Assembly (NCBI GenBank): GCA_013397795.1
Contig: VZTJ01005469.1
Coordinates: forward strand, 489,713 to 553,712
Length of the DNA stretch: 64,000 bases
Source: Orthonyx spaldingii
Lineage: Eukaryota; Chordata; Aves; Passeriformes; Orthonychidae
Direction: 5' to 3'
The notes under the pieces were generated by a model. The model searched no databases. It had not been told where the DNA came from and worked only from the letters and a program-made list of their open reading frames with translations. The translations under genes and the position numbers were made by a program. Below, in pieces: positions 52,701-64,000 of the stretch. Each line of letters begins with the position of its first letter. Position 1 is the stretch's first letter.

Positions 52701-53469
52701 AAACACCTGCTTCATCTCACTGATTTTTTGTATTCTTCTTTCTCTGGTACCCCTAGAAGTAGTACACTAAGCAGTTCTGATGAAAAAAAGGCAAAAAATA
52801 TCAGTGAGTGCTCTGTTCTTCATAGTCTTTTAAAGAATTGTTTTTTATTACTAAGAAAACTCACTTTGTACTGCATGCCACGCCACACCACAGGGTTTAT
52901 ACCTTTGACTATACTTCAGTAATATGTCCATGCTACCACTAGGCATAAGTAGCAGCAATGCAAAATGTTTTATAGAAAGAATTGTTAACAGATAGAATGG
53001 TTTAGATTACTTTCATGCAAAATTTATAGCTTACTAAAACATGAATTAAGGTATGAAGGCATTGAGATTACCATCTATACTTACACTTTTGCACAACTTC
53101 TGGCCAAATAGTTGTGGTCTGGCTTATGCCATGTGGTATCTTTGAGAATGGCAAATCACCCGATAAAAGTTAGTGTCCTCCTGTTGTTCCTAAATTTTTG
53201 AGGTGCTTATCATGGCATATTGTTTACTACCTGTTGCACGGCTGTGAATTTGATCAGCAGTACTCAGAGCTGCTAGTAAAAGAAGATTGGTTTTTCTTCT
53301 GCTGTCACACCTCCAAACTGTTCTGTAGAACTTACCATAAAAAATATATGCACCTAAAAGCTAGGCAAACCTATATAAGAATTAATCCATTTTAGAAGCT
53401 TTTTGAGAAACAGGGACCGCAATGATTGAAAACTGTACATCAGCTAGATTGTATTTTGTTTTGGACATG

Positions 53470-53799
53470 AGCAGCAAGGTGGGTGTTGGTGTCTTCTCCC
53501 AAGCAGCAAGCACTAGGGTAAAAGGAAATGGCTTTAAGTTGTGCCAGGAAAAGTTTAGATGGAATATTAGGAAACATTTCTTCACTGAAAGGGTTACCAA
53601 GCCTTGGAACAGGCTGCCTCTGGAAGCATTTGAGTCACTACTCCTGGAGGTATTTAAAAGACATGGGGATATGGAACTTTGGGACATGATTTAGACCTGG
53701 GTTTGGCAGTGTTACTGCCAAATAACACTGACAGTGTTAATGGTTGGACTCGATTATCTTATAGGTCTTTTCCATCCTAAATGATTCTATGATTCTGTT
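53470..53799 (+). mobile_element. CR1 LINE 3' end with open ORF2 C-terminus
   Basis: From 53,476 the sequence reads VGVFSQAASTRVKGNGFKLC, and later RKHFFTERVTKPWNRLPLEA and the ending ELWDMI before a TAG at 53,692. This is the CR1 ORF2 C-terminus in an uninterrupted frame. The 3'UTR follows, with TTGGACTCGATTATCTTATA, GTCTTTTCCATCCTAAATG and two terminal octamer-like repeats ATTCTATGATTCTG. The copy is truncated at its 5' side and is less diverged than the other CR1 fragments here. It lies in the sense orientation within SVEP1 intron 1. Confidence 0.92.
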
Positions 53800-56699
53800 T
53801 GTGATGTTAGCCAGCAGAAGGAAGAATTTTGAAGATATGTTAGAGTTAATCTAAATATTTGTCTCCATTAATAGTTTGCAGTTTGTGGAAAGTGCATCAA
53901 TTCAATAGTTTCCAATTGACTGTCTCTGTTTTCTGGATGTTCTTCATGAAGTTTTAAGGCGGAAATAGTGATTATGGGTACATTGTTTGATCCCTTGCAT
54001 AGCTGCATGGAGAAGTCTATGACTTCCACCTATAAAGAGTACCTGTTTGTGAAGCTGTGTAGGATATGATTGAATGAGATAGTGATGAGGTGCCATGTGA
54101 CAGTCTCTTTCTCATCTTTCTTGAATGGGGAATGCCACATGTACATCGGGGGCTTTTCAGAAGCAGAGACCCTTACACTGTATAAGAGAGATCCCAAGGA
54201 ACTGGGCAGTTGGCCAGTATATATTACAATGGCATGGATTTTCCTGAAGTTTTGGAAATTAGTCATCTGAAGTATACTTTCCATTTGTATGACACAGCCT
54301 TTTATTTTGATCCATTCTACCAATGTTAACATATTCTAGCCTTGCTGATGTTCTCAAGCTGTTGTCATGTGCTAAGCATAAAAAGACAAAGGCAGTGAAC
54401 TATAACTTTCTGAAAAAAAGGGAGCAACCCTGGGAGAACACACTCCTTTCAAAACAAAGAAGTGTGTTGTGTCTCTCATTGCTGAATTGAGCACTAGCAG
54501 CAAGGAAAGAAGCTGGGAAGCTGTACTGGTTCTGTGTCTTGCCATCATATACCATTCTCAGCCCGTTTCCCTAGGCTACAGGAAGCTGGTCTAATCCTAA
54601 GCCTTACAAGGTCATATGATCAGAGCACATCTGGCATTTTCATAACTTCTGTCTCTGAGAACTGAGATGAATGTTCCTGTCTGGAAGGATCTGCACTGCA
54701 CAGTGTACAGCAGCCTTCCTGACCTGTGATCTTTCAGCCATCTGTGTGTGAAGTAAGGAGTGGAAGTTTGGGAATGTGAAGAAAGAGGAGTGCCAGCATC
54801 CACTGTGTTCCGTATCTGCCAAGACAGACCTCTCTTGGAAGGCACACTCTATTTACAGCATAGTACCACAAAGTCTTTAGCCATTTCTCAGTGTAACATA
54901 CAGAAGTAGAGGAAAGGTGAGAAACTTGAGATATTGCTGCACAAAATAAAACAAATCTTGTGCATGTAATATCTGAACCAACAATACAATGAATGAAATC
55001 TTTCACCATTATGGTGCCTGGGTGATGCCATCCTAAATGTTTCAGGAATAGAGATTCCTTTTCATGAGAAAGCCATTTTTGTTGTCATCTCAGAGCCTTT
55101 TCTGAAAGAGTCTGACAATAAGCACCTTCTGATCCCGTCCTTAGAAGTTAGCACCTTCAGAGAAATCAGTTTTAGCATGTGCTTTGTTTCAGAGATACAA
55201 AGACTAACCAGAAAAGCTACTGAGTGATTTGTTCTGAAAGAAGGATTAAATCCCCAGCATTAAAATTTTGAAGAAGCCAGGACAAAAAAAGTTGATTTAT
55301 TTTTAATTAGTTTCCTAGGCTTACGAGAAGCCTTTACAGCAAAATACATCATATTTAGCAGTATTTCCTGACATAAGCCTCAGCATCAAGCTTCTGAATG
55401 TTTATTTCTCATGTTCTGTGATACATATTTTACCTTTTGTTCTCCAATTGCATGTGTTACTGCAATTTGTGAGTCAGATTTTGCAGGTGAGACAGCATGT
55501 TTGTGATGCTCAGAATTTTCTGACTTTTCAAGGTGCAGAAATTTAAAGCACTATTGCTTTTAGCAACAGGTTCTTTGTAGGATCAGCTTAAATTTTGGAA
55601 CTGCTTACTTCTCTATGCCTTTAACACAATCCAAAACAAAAGCTCTTGTTAAAATTATGGTATCCCCCCTGGTTCAAGATCTCACTGGCAGCCTCAACCA
55701 GGAAGGTGAAAAGCCTCATTGAATGTAAGCAGCAGTCTGTAAAAAGCTTCGACATTCAGAGCTGTGGTGCTCTGCTAAGCATATGCAGTTTGAACAGTTA
55801 AGCAGGGACTGATTTCCTTCCCAAACACTCCCCCACATCCAGTTGGTCTGGGACATCTCTTATCAGCGATAACTTTGTGTTAGTGTTGCTCAATTCTAGC
55901 AGTCCTGGAGCAAAAAAAAATGTATTCAGAAGGTAATTGAGCAGTGACAGCTGACAGTAGATGGCCTGGGTCTTGAATTGTGTTTGTCCTTTTGGAATTA
56001 ATTATTCAGTTCAGCTTTTCTTCTTTTTCCCTGCTTTTTTAAAGTAATAAATGTTTAAAGCAAACACAAAAGAAACAAATATTTGGCAGATGTACTAGTC
56101 AATAATGATGTGAATGCTTGGTCTGAAAATACATAAAAATCAGTTACGTATTTAGTAAAATATTTTTGAGTCCCTATTGTTATCATTAGCAGAAGACCAG
56201 AGCAGTACTAAAGAAATCAAATAACATCTTTGTTATATTAATGATGGAAACTGCTCATAGACAAAGAAAACTAGGATTTTTCGTTTTTCAAATCAAACTG
56301 CGATCTATTAGCAAAATGATATTTTGAATACAGCACACAACATAACAGCATATAAGGGCCTCCAGCAACTTTGCAGTCTTGATAAGCTTATTAAAAGGTT
56401 ATATAGCACCAAGAGCTCAGAAAATGTCTATGTATATAACATGCCCTGTTCTTTAATGTCCTGTTTAGAAGACATCAGAATGACAGAAGATCAAGGGATA
56501 TGTATATCAGGTGTTTCCTGGAAGCTAGGTGTGTTCTGTTCTTCCTAGTTTAGAGCTCAAAACTGCAAGCCACACAATTTCAAATCACTGGATCCAACAG
56601 TCCTAACACAACAGTGTGGGTCAAAATTCTATGTAGTATCTCCTGTCATTGCAAAGCCAGTGGTGATTTTGGGTTGTTTAGGCTTTTGTTCTTGTTGCT

Positions 56700-57045
56700 G
56701 AGGACTGTGTCTAACTTGAAGTTTGAATATACCCAGAGATGGAGAACCCATAAACTTTCTGGGAGACCTATTTCAACGGTTGATCACTCTTGCAGTAAAA
56801 ATGTTGCTTCCTCGCATTAAGTGGAATGTTGGTATTTAAATATGTGCTTCTTGCCTCATGTTACTAATTAGAAGATTCTGTATACATCTTCTTTACTCCC
56901 CTCCTCATTAAGTATTTATATATATGCATAGATAAGAGGACCTTAAGCCTTCCTTTCCCTCATCTGAGCGTTACTAGATCTGTCAGTCTTTCCTCAGATG
57001 TCATGTCCCTGCATTTCCTGGCCACGAGCATGCCTGGCTTTTTCA
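56700..57045 (-). mobile_element. CR1 LINE fragment, antisense, diverged
   Basis: On the plus strand the blocks appear in the order of an inverted CR1: AGATGGAGAACCCATAAACT, then TCTGGGAGACCTATTTCAAC, TGATCACTCTTGCAGTAAAA, ATCTTCTTTACTCCCCTCCT, and AGTCTTTCCTCAGATGTCAT. This corresponds to ORF2 C-terminal sequence without the final 3'UTR. It is strongly mutated and non-coding, in intron 1 of SVEP1. Confidence 0.8.
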
Positions 57046-59469
57046 CCTCTGTGCTTTCATCCATATAGTGGGGTTGTCTAACACAGTTGTGAGATTTACT
57101 AAGGCCATGACTGCCAGTTACTGAAGGAACTAGTTTAAATATTTTAGATATCCAGATTATTTTTACAGGTACATCTTTTCTCCGAATTAAAAGTGCATTT
57201 CTTGCTAGGGGAATATCCAAGGGACGCTTTAATATTAGTTAATTTCTTCTAGATAGGTAACAGCTCATTCTCTAGAGTCTGTGCAGCAGTGCAGAAGAGA
57301 GTAAGAAAGGTTGAAAACCAAAACCTCTAAATGTGGAATATGTTTTAGTTCATTTCCTGAAACCTAAAGAGAGGATAAGATTCCTTTGATTGGAGCAGTG
57401 ATAATAGCAGTATGTACTGATGGAAAGAAAACATGGTGAAATCAGACCTTTGCTCCTTTTAGAGAGGGAGCTCAGGAGGTGTAGCCAGGTCTTTTATGCA
57501 GAGAAATAACAACATTTGTATTGTTACCAAAAATCAGTAAAATAAAATTCCTTAGCACCAATGTACCATTAAGAAGCCGACATCTGAGTACAGAAAAAGC
57601 TTCTATTTGTATACTGTATTTTACATATATATTCATAGTTTTTCCCAGAAAAAAAACAACGTATGATAATAATTTTCATGAAGTCATTCATTTATGTTCC
57701 CTTCCCTCTACATGCTTTTTGTCCTGGGGAACTCTGGTGATCCCTGGTGGTGAGCAACCCCAAAGTCGTACCTGACTGCCTGGTGAACTGGTAAAAGTTT
57801 GCACAACTGGGCTGCTTGCTTTTCAGTTCTTCCTACAGAATAAGCATTGTGTGGTTCCATAAGCCAGTGGGTTTTGAAGCATAACCATTGTGTTAACCTA
57901 CCAGGTCCAAACAATTCTTCACCTGGCAACTGTTGCATAATGAATGCATTTGTCACCCTCTAGCTTTGCATTACTCTTATGAGATGACCAGATTCCTCAG
58001 GAGTGTTCTGGATTCAGTAATAAAATGCCTCAGCTCCACTAAAAGCTATGTTTGATCACAATATTGGTTCTTTATTTCTTTATAGAATATTTATTTATGT
58101 ACAATCTCCTGTCAGATTTGGACATTTTTACCTGCAGGAAGAGTGAAAGCAAAGAAGCCTTGAAACAAATGTTGAGCTTGGCAAAGAGATTTAGTATTGC
58201 TATTTTCCTTTGTTAATGAAATGCTGATCTGCTTCTGAAGCCACCTATGATAAATTAGGGCATCCTGTTTTAATATTCTGATGAACATATGGATCAGATC
58301 TATGCAGTGTTTTTTGTAATAAACTAACATTTACTCATTTTGATATAGGCTTAATAGCAAATATGTTGCATTATAGGTAGTTAAATTAATTCTGTAATAT
58401 TATGAAATGGTAATTGTTTCTTTTATATTGAAAAAGTGATCCTCTGGGAAAAAGCATCATCTCATTCTAGTCAGAACTCATCCCTTGATGTTTATATTTT
58501 ATGTAATTCCTAAAGGGAAAAGAAATTCAGTTTAAGTGGTCTCCTGGTGTAGCAGACCTGAATGGCTCTCTAGTGGAGAGCTTTCTGGTTTGCTTCTGAG
58601 ATCCAGTGGTGGTTCTTCCTGACCTGTAACAAATATTCACTTTGTAACCCATAGGATGTGTATTTCCTACAAGGTGAATGTTGGATAATGTTATTTTGAG
58701 GGATAGGTTCCAACTTAGGCGTTTTAAGGCAGGCTTCTCTTGACAAGGATCCTGGAGCTGTCTGATATTATTGGAGGCTTAGTCTGTAAAGTGAGAGAGG
58801 ATAACCCATTTCAACTTGTTTCCGTCTCGACTGATATATTAATATCCAATTCTGTATGGTCAGAATCTTCTTTAAAATCAAAAGAGAGAGTAAGGACAGG
58901 AATCAGGCCCAGGATCATAAGTTCATGGATTACATGCAGAAGATGTAATTGAGGTAGTAACAAAGAACCTTTGACAACACCATTGCTGTGGCTGTCAAGT
59001 GAGTGAAGAAGTCTTTGCCCTTCGATACTTCTCATCTCCTAATTTTGTATTACAAACTTCATGTTAATGTTAAAAACACAGAAGTTAGAATTTAGTTGGT
59101 TTTGTGACTGTACTGATAGGATTTAGTTTTCCATTACCGTAGTGAATTTCTAGAGGAGGATTTTGTATGACAACTTTTGTTGCACAAGACTTCATTTTTT
59201 AATTCTAAGGACTTTTATTGGCACAAAAGATTGGTTAGTCTGCCAGATATTTGTACACACTAAACAGTCTCTGAACACAATACAGATGGTAATAACTTTT
59301 TGCTAATGTGAAAAGAATGTTTTATTTAAGGTTTGGAAGGATTACTGAAACTGACTGATCTACTACTCCTCTGAAGGAAGTGTAGAGAAGAAAATAGTTA
59401 CTAAAATGGTAAAAGACTAGGTATTTCTAGTGGCCCCATGAATTTCTATTCAATCATCAAGAGCACTAG

Positions 59470-59497
59470 TTGTTTTGTTTTGTTTTGTTTGTTTGTA
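59470..59497 (+). repeat. short TTTTG/TTTG simple repeat
   Basis: Four TTTTG-type units pass into TTTG units, ending at GTTTGTAC. It lies in intron 1. Confidence 0.85.
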
Positions 59498-59823
59498 CTT
59501 ATCCCCTATCATAGTGACCAAATGGGCTAAGTTCTCAATTAAATAGGCCGTTCAGCCCTGTATTGTGGGTTATGGCTGGTGCTCAGTTTTATTTGATGGT
59601 AAAATCAGAAGCACATGTAGATATTCATGTCGAAAAAACAGGTTCTCGGGATACTTTTAACTTACTAGTACCATTTAGAGGGCTTTTAAACTGTATTTGT
59701 AGAAGGACCTGACAATTTATGAAGGGACGGCAAAGCCTTATCATGAAAAAAAGTCATCTTTATGTAGATACAGTCCATGAAGTTGGCAGGGGCTGGTGAA
59801 CAATCTCTGTGTGTATTTACAAT

Positions 59824-59857
59824 TTTAGGGGTTAAACAAGTTTAGGGGTTGAACAAA
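59824..59857 (+). repeat. two-unit 17 bp tandem repeat
   Basis: TTTAGGGGTTAAACAAG is followed directly by TTTAGGGGTTGAACAAA, differing at two of 17 positions. Confidence 0.85.
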
Positions 59858-61680
59858 CATTTTAAAATATATGAACTTTCTGTTCAGGGAAAAAACAGCT
59901 TTCAAAGCAACTTTCTGGAGAGGGAAGGAGCGAGGTTTCTCAGAATAGCGGGATGTAAGTCAGGGTTAGAGAAAACAAAAATTATGTGAAATACTGCACA
60001 AATATTGGAGAGAAGAGGAATGGAGACTGATACTTGGATTGTCAGCTGCTCTGACAGGATGGTGACCTGTCCTCTTGTTTTCTGAAAAAGAAACAAAATA
60101 CTAAGTGGACCAACAGACATACACAAATGATATAAAAATAGACTTTGGTCTCCTCCTCTCACCTCCTCCCTGCCCCCCTATGTTGAATGCTTCTTTCCTT
60201 CCCTTGTTGTTTTCATCTGCTTTTATACAGCAGGGATTCTGTGTCTAGAGTTACAGCTGCAAGACATGAGGGCCAAGCTGGTCAGTGGCTTTGCTTTGTT
60301 TTGATTTCTAGGGGCAATATGTAGCAATCTTGTCTGTTTGCCTGTCTGTTTCTCTACTCAGATTCCGTGGTGCCTGAATATTCAGGTCCTCTGGGTAGCA
60401 GGAAGACAGCTTCATTCTCTCTTACCTGTTGGCTCAATTTGTGTCTGTGTGGCAGAAGTGCTGTCTTGAATAGGTGGTTGCCCTTTGAGATACAGAGGGC
60501 AGAAAAGATGTTGGCCTCCTGCCTTCTCTGAGGGTCACTTAGCTAAGGCATATTTTCCCCTCAAAAACAGTCATTTGTTCCTCAAAGATGTTCTTTTACT
60601 GATGTTTTCCACTTACTCAAACCCACGTCTTTTAAAAGGGCTTGCTAAACAATTTTTCACAGGACCAGGAACTTTCTTGATTATGTGGAAAGTCATGGAG
60701 TGTTTGTGTTCCAGGAGTTTCTTTTGTGACAATCTAATTTTATAAAACAAAAATCCCTGCTTATTTATTAGTCAGATTTAAATAGTCCTGAGATATCTGT
60801 AGTCCTGCCTAGACTACTGGAGCTCAAGCTCATTTGGTCACTGGCCATGCAGACATGTCTCTGTGTTTAGGGAAAATGTGGAAGTTTGATTGCACTGATT
60901 TTGAGCATTAACCACTAAAGAACTAGGGCAATGTGGAATGCTCTCCATTGCCTTCATCTGCAAAATGTGTGAAGCTTTCTGCTGTGCATCAAGGGAAACA
61001 GTGCTGAAGGATACTACAGAAACTGCTGAGCCACATCCTTCCAAAATTAAGCTTTGTTCCTCCTTTTGTACATGTTATGACATGATCACGAGTTGAAATC
61101 ATATTCTCCTAGAGCAATCTGCATGTAAGTGGGATTTTCAGAGAATTGCACTGGCGATCCCCACTATGTCTCTTAGCCCTGTGTAAGTTGTGGTTTCTTC
61201 CTCAGTTACACACATTCCACAACTTGCATGTATTTGGGGCATATTTTTCCACCTTTATTATGTGATTTGCAGCTTGAAAGGTTTTTTTTCAAAGCTCAAA
61301 GATTCTACAGTTGCCAAAACTAAGTGAGTATGTATGGAACATATGTTTTCCTTGTCTTATTTTTTTTAAAAAAGGCCATTTTTACTGAAATAGCTTTAGA
61401 CAAACATTCTAAGTGGAGAATTTCAGCCTGAATGCTTAAGAAGTTGGATAGATGTTTAAGTTGCTTATATTGTATTTTAAAACAGCACACAGTTAATGCT
61501 AAATATGTTAATTATATGTGTTAATTATAAATAGCATTATCCTCTCTGCCTGCAATGTCACTTGTCCTAAAGCATCAGTTTCAGAATGCATTTTGAAATG
61601 AGGCATTTGTACATTTTTCTTACTGTTTCAACTTCTTCATGTTGCCTTTGTCTTGTCTATTTCTTCTTGATTCTTTTCAT

Positions 61681-61734
61681 TCTAGTTTTCCACTTCATTC
61701 TGTTTTCCCACTTCACTCTGGTTTTCCACTTATG
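61681..61734 (+). repeat. three-unit 18 bp minisatellite
   Basis: Three adjacent units (TCTAGTTTTCCACTTCAT, TCTGTTTTCCCACTTCAC, TCTGGTTTTCCACTTATG) occupy 61,681-61,698, 61,699-61,716 and 61,717-61,734. It is intronic and has no obvious role. Confidence 0.9.
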
Positions 61735-63339
61735 ACTTAAGCAATATAAGAAACAATAAGTTTGATTTGTGAAGGTTATTTTTGTCTGCAAGAGAATTTT
61801 GTTTCACTCCCTTTGGGTTTTGCATACAAGTAGTAATAAAATCAAGCCCAACAGCAAAACATTGCTTGGCAGTCTCTCAGACCATGGTGCCAATGGTATG
61901 TGCTTCGATTTACGGTCTGTGTGTGCTTGTTTTTGCTTAGTATCTACCTGAAATCAGTGAACTGACAAATCCAAATCCAATTGTCCTGAAATGTGGCCTG
62001 GCTTACTGAGGAAAAACTCTGGAGGTTTTTTAGACTGGCCTAGTTAGTAAGCTTTTGCATGAGCTGAAAGCCAGATGATTTTACTTCATAAAACCTTAAC
62101 ATAAAGATTTTGTAATAAAACAGCTCAGCTTGGTTGATCTCTGTTTATGGAATTCGTGCTTGTTAAGGGCGTCTAAAGCACATTTACCTATTCATCATAC
62201 AATTATATGACTTTTGGAGTATCATTCAAAACACTGTTAAATACAGTCTTTTGCATTGGTTGTAGCATGGTACAATTTATTATTGAAGTAAAATGGTCAT
62301 AATTTGCCTGTTACCAAATTGGAAGTCTGCATCTAATACCTTCTACGCAAATTCCCAGAGAATGGAGAAAATGCATCTTCACGATCCCCTGCTTTAGGGT
62401 TGTGAGCAGCACCGGGCAACAATTAGGAAGTTGGTGGTCATCACTTATTTACTCACACTCTGACAGACAGTGGATAATCATCAGCATGGTAACTCCGTAG
62501 GGTGGCTTCTAGTCCATGGCACATCAGCATTGCATTTTTGCTGGTACTCTGCCTGTTGTCCAAAAATCTAATTTACTCGGAGAGTAATTAGCACTAGTGC
62601 ATTGTCAGACTGGAAAGTTGAAATGGATGGGAATCTATGAGGCATGTTCTCACTCAGGCACCACTGAGTAGTGTCACACATGCTTTGTGTGAAGTATTAG
62701 AAATAGCAAGCAGCAGGGTGGAAGGGACTATAGGCAGTTTTTGAGGCCGTGATGGACAATCTAAAGTCATCTCAGCAAACTGTTGTAAGGGAGAAAAGCA
62801 CCATTCAACAGGGACAAATGGGGAATGTTATGCTGGGTTTAAAATAACCAACAGTCCAAATACTTATTAGGAGAAGCCTTATAATAAATCGGCAGTGGGT
62901 TTATAGTTTAGTGGATCAAAACAAAAGATTATATTGAAATATGTTAGATTGTATTTTGAGTCTTGCAGTAGATTTTCAATGTTTGTAATACCTATTTAAA
63001 CTTCCATCTGAAAAAATCAGTTAAGCTCTAGTTGGAATCATTGCTGAATCTGATGCATGGGTGACTTTATCAATCAGCATGAAGAGTGTCCCGTTTCATA
63101 TCATGTCATGATTTCTGGTTGTGTAAACTGTGACCACCCAAAGTGTGGCTCAGTAGTTGGCCGTATTCAGCCATGGGCTCTACATGCACACGTTTGACCT
63201 CTGGTATAGTGGGCGATCTTGCAAGGGCTTAATTAGATGTATAATTCAAATAAAAGAAGTCATATAATGGCGGAAGTAGTGTACAGATCAACCGCTGTTA
63301 ACTCTTTGCTGAGGTGTGCAATTTCATTTTCTCTTCCAG

Positions 63340-63595
63340 CAAATATTACGGCATGCCCGTGGAAATGCTACAAAAGTGATATTTCTCATTACTGATGGGT
63401 ATTCCAATGGAGGAGACCCAAGACCCATTGCAGCATCTTTGCGTGAACTTGGAGTGGAGATCTTCACCTTTGGGATATGGCAGGGGAATATCCGAGAACT
63501 GAATGATATGGCATCCCATCCAAAAGAAGATCACTGTTACCTTCTTCACAGTTTTACTGAGTTTGAAGCTCTGGCACGCAGAGCTCTTCACGAAG
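63340..63595 (+). CDS. SVEP1: SVEP1 coding exon 2: second half of vWA domain
   Basis: The exon encodes residues 176-260 plus the first base of codon 261 (256 bases, entering in phase 0 and leaving in phase 1). It starts directly after TTCCAG with QILRHARGNATKVIFL and carries ITDGYSNGGDPRP, in which D194 is the final acidic metal-site residue of the vWA fold. It also has the well conserved IFTFGIWQGNIRELNDMAS stretch, C241 in the HCYLLHS block, and the domain end FEALARRALHE. The donor is GAAG|GTATTA. The exon is the same length as I recall for the human counterpart. The ATG at 63,316 lies in the intron and is not a start. Translation past 63,595 is intronic and soon stops. Confidence 0.95.
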
Positions 63596-64000
63596 GTATT
63601 AATGTCCTAACCTCAGAAATCTACATGGAGCAGAGGGGTCTGAATAGAAAGATCTCCAGTATTCTCTTGCATTTACGTTTCATGTAATGTTGATTCCCTT
63701 TTAATTTTTCTCATATTTTCTAGCAGAGGTGTTTGTTTCTCAGTTAAAAGGATGAACTTTATTTGGCTTAACCCATCACCAACAAGATGTGAGCAAAATT
63801 CTCCTCACTGGTGTATATACGCAGTTATAGCCACTCAACTCTTCATTTTGTCCACGAAGAACAGACTAAGCTCTTGGCCCAATGTAATTTGTGCTTGAAC
63901 GAATGAATCTTGTAGTCAGATACAAAAGGCACCCAGTGTACACCTTAAGAGCTAGACTTAATACCTTTATGGTATCACACACAGCAACAACAGAAAGCCT
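63596..64000 (+). other. SVEP1: SVEP1 intron 2, partial
   Basis: It begins GTATTAATG after the phase-1 end of exon 2 and runs to the window edge without a recognisable next exon. The following sushi- and EGF-rich coding exons must lie to the right. Confidence 0.85.

Larger units (their letters stand above)
47650..63339 (+). other. SVEP1: SVEP1 intron 1 (about 15.7 kb)
   Basis: The intron starts with GTGAGA after codon 175 and ends with a pyrimidine-rich TTTCATTTTCTCTTCCAG. A plausible branch region, TGCTGAG, lies about 27 bases before the AG. Both flanking exons join in phase 0 to give GAFQQAA-QILRHA, matching the continuous vertebrate protein. The first 300 bases are G- and T-rich. The rest is ordinary AT-rich sequence holding two CR1 fragments, one MIR-like fragment and small tandem repeats. 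No alternative exon or nested gene was recognised. Confidence 0.9.

Noticed and set aside
63316..63339. ATG upstream of exon 2 as a translation start
   Set aside because: It lies in the polypyrimidine region of intron 1. The conserved sequence begins right after the AG at 63,339.
1..64000. CRISPR arrays, operons, prophage or other prokaryotic systems
   Set aside because: No spaced direct repeats or gene clusters were seen. Introns, CpG island and CR1 repeats show vertebrate DNA.

Overview
The window is bird genomic DNA, most likely from a songbird or other passerine. The evidence is several CR1 LINE fragments on both strands, a SINE with a tRNA-Ile-like head and a CR1 tail (the TguSINE1 type known from passerines), an LTR fragment resembling avian endogenous-retrovirus LTRs, and the first two coding exons of SVEP1 (polydom). 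No prokaryotic gene organisation is visible.

Layout: positions 1 to about 46,560 hold no protein-coding exon that I can recognise. This stretch is AT-rich intergenic DNA with CR1 fragments (about 5,035, 18,130 and 21,446), the SINE (10,661), a possible ancient MIR-like fragment (33,740), an LTR-like fragment (40,172), a long TTC microsatellite (30,392), an A-rich tract (23,671) and two short tandem repeats. A CpG-rich promoter region then begins. It is interrupted by a 308-base run of N (46,708-47,015), which probably hides part of the promoter and 5'UTR. SVEP1 exon 1 coding sequence runs on the plus strand from 47,125 to 47,649. Intron 1 is about 15.7 kb and carries two more CR1 copies, a MIR-like fragment and short repeats. 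Exon 2 is at 63,340-63,595, and intron 2 runs off the right edge.

The two exons join in phase 0 and encode residues 1-260: a signal peptide, a linker and essentially the whole von Willebrand factor A domain with its metal-site residues (D87, S89, S91, T165, D194). The rest of this very long extracellular-matrix protein (sushi, EGF and pentraxin modules) lies beyond the window. In other vertebrates the gene upstream of SVEP1, in head-to-head orientation, is MUSK. I looked for its first exons on the minus strand and could not find them, so the left part is probably the SVEP1-MUSK intergenic region.

I see no convincing undescribed biological system. The points most worth a second look are the SINE/LINE pair sharing a 3' tail, the CR1 copy with an endonuclease-RT internal deletion, the gap in the SVEP1 promoter with a homeodomain-like palindrome and E-box beside it, and the G-rich, GC-skewed start of intron 1.
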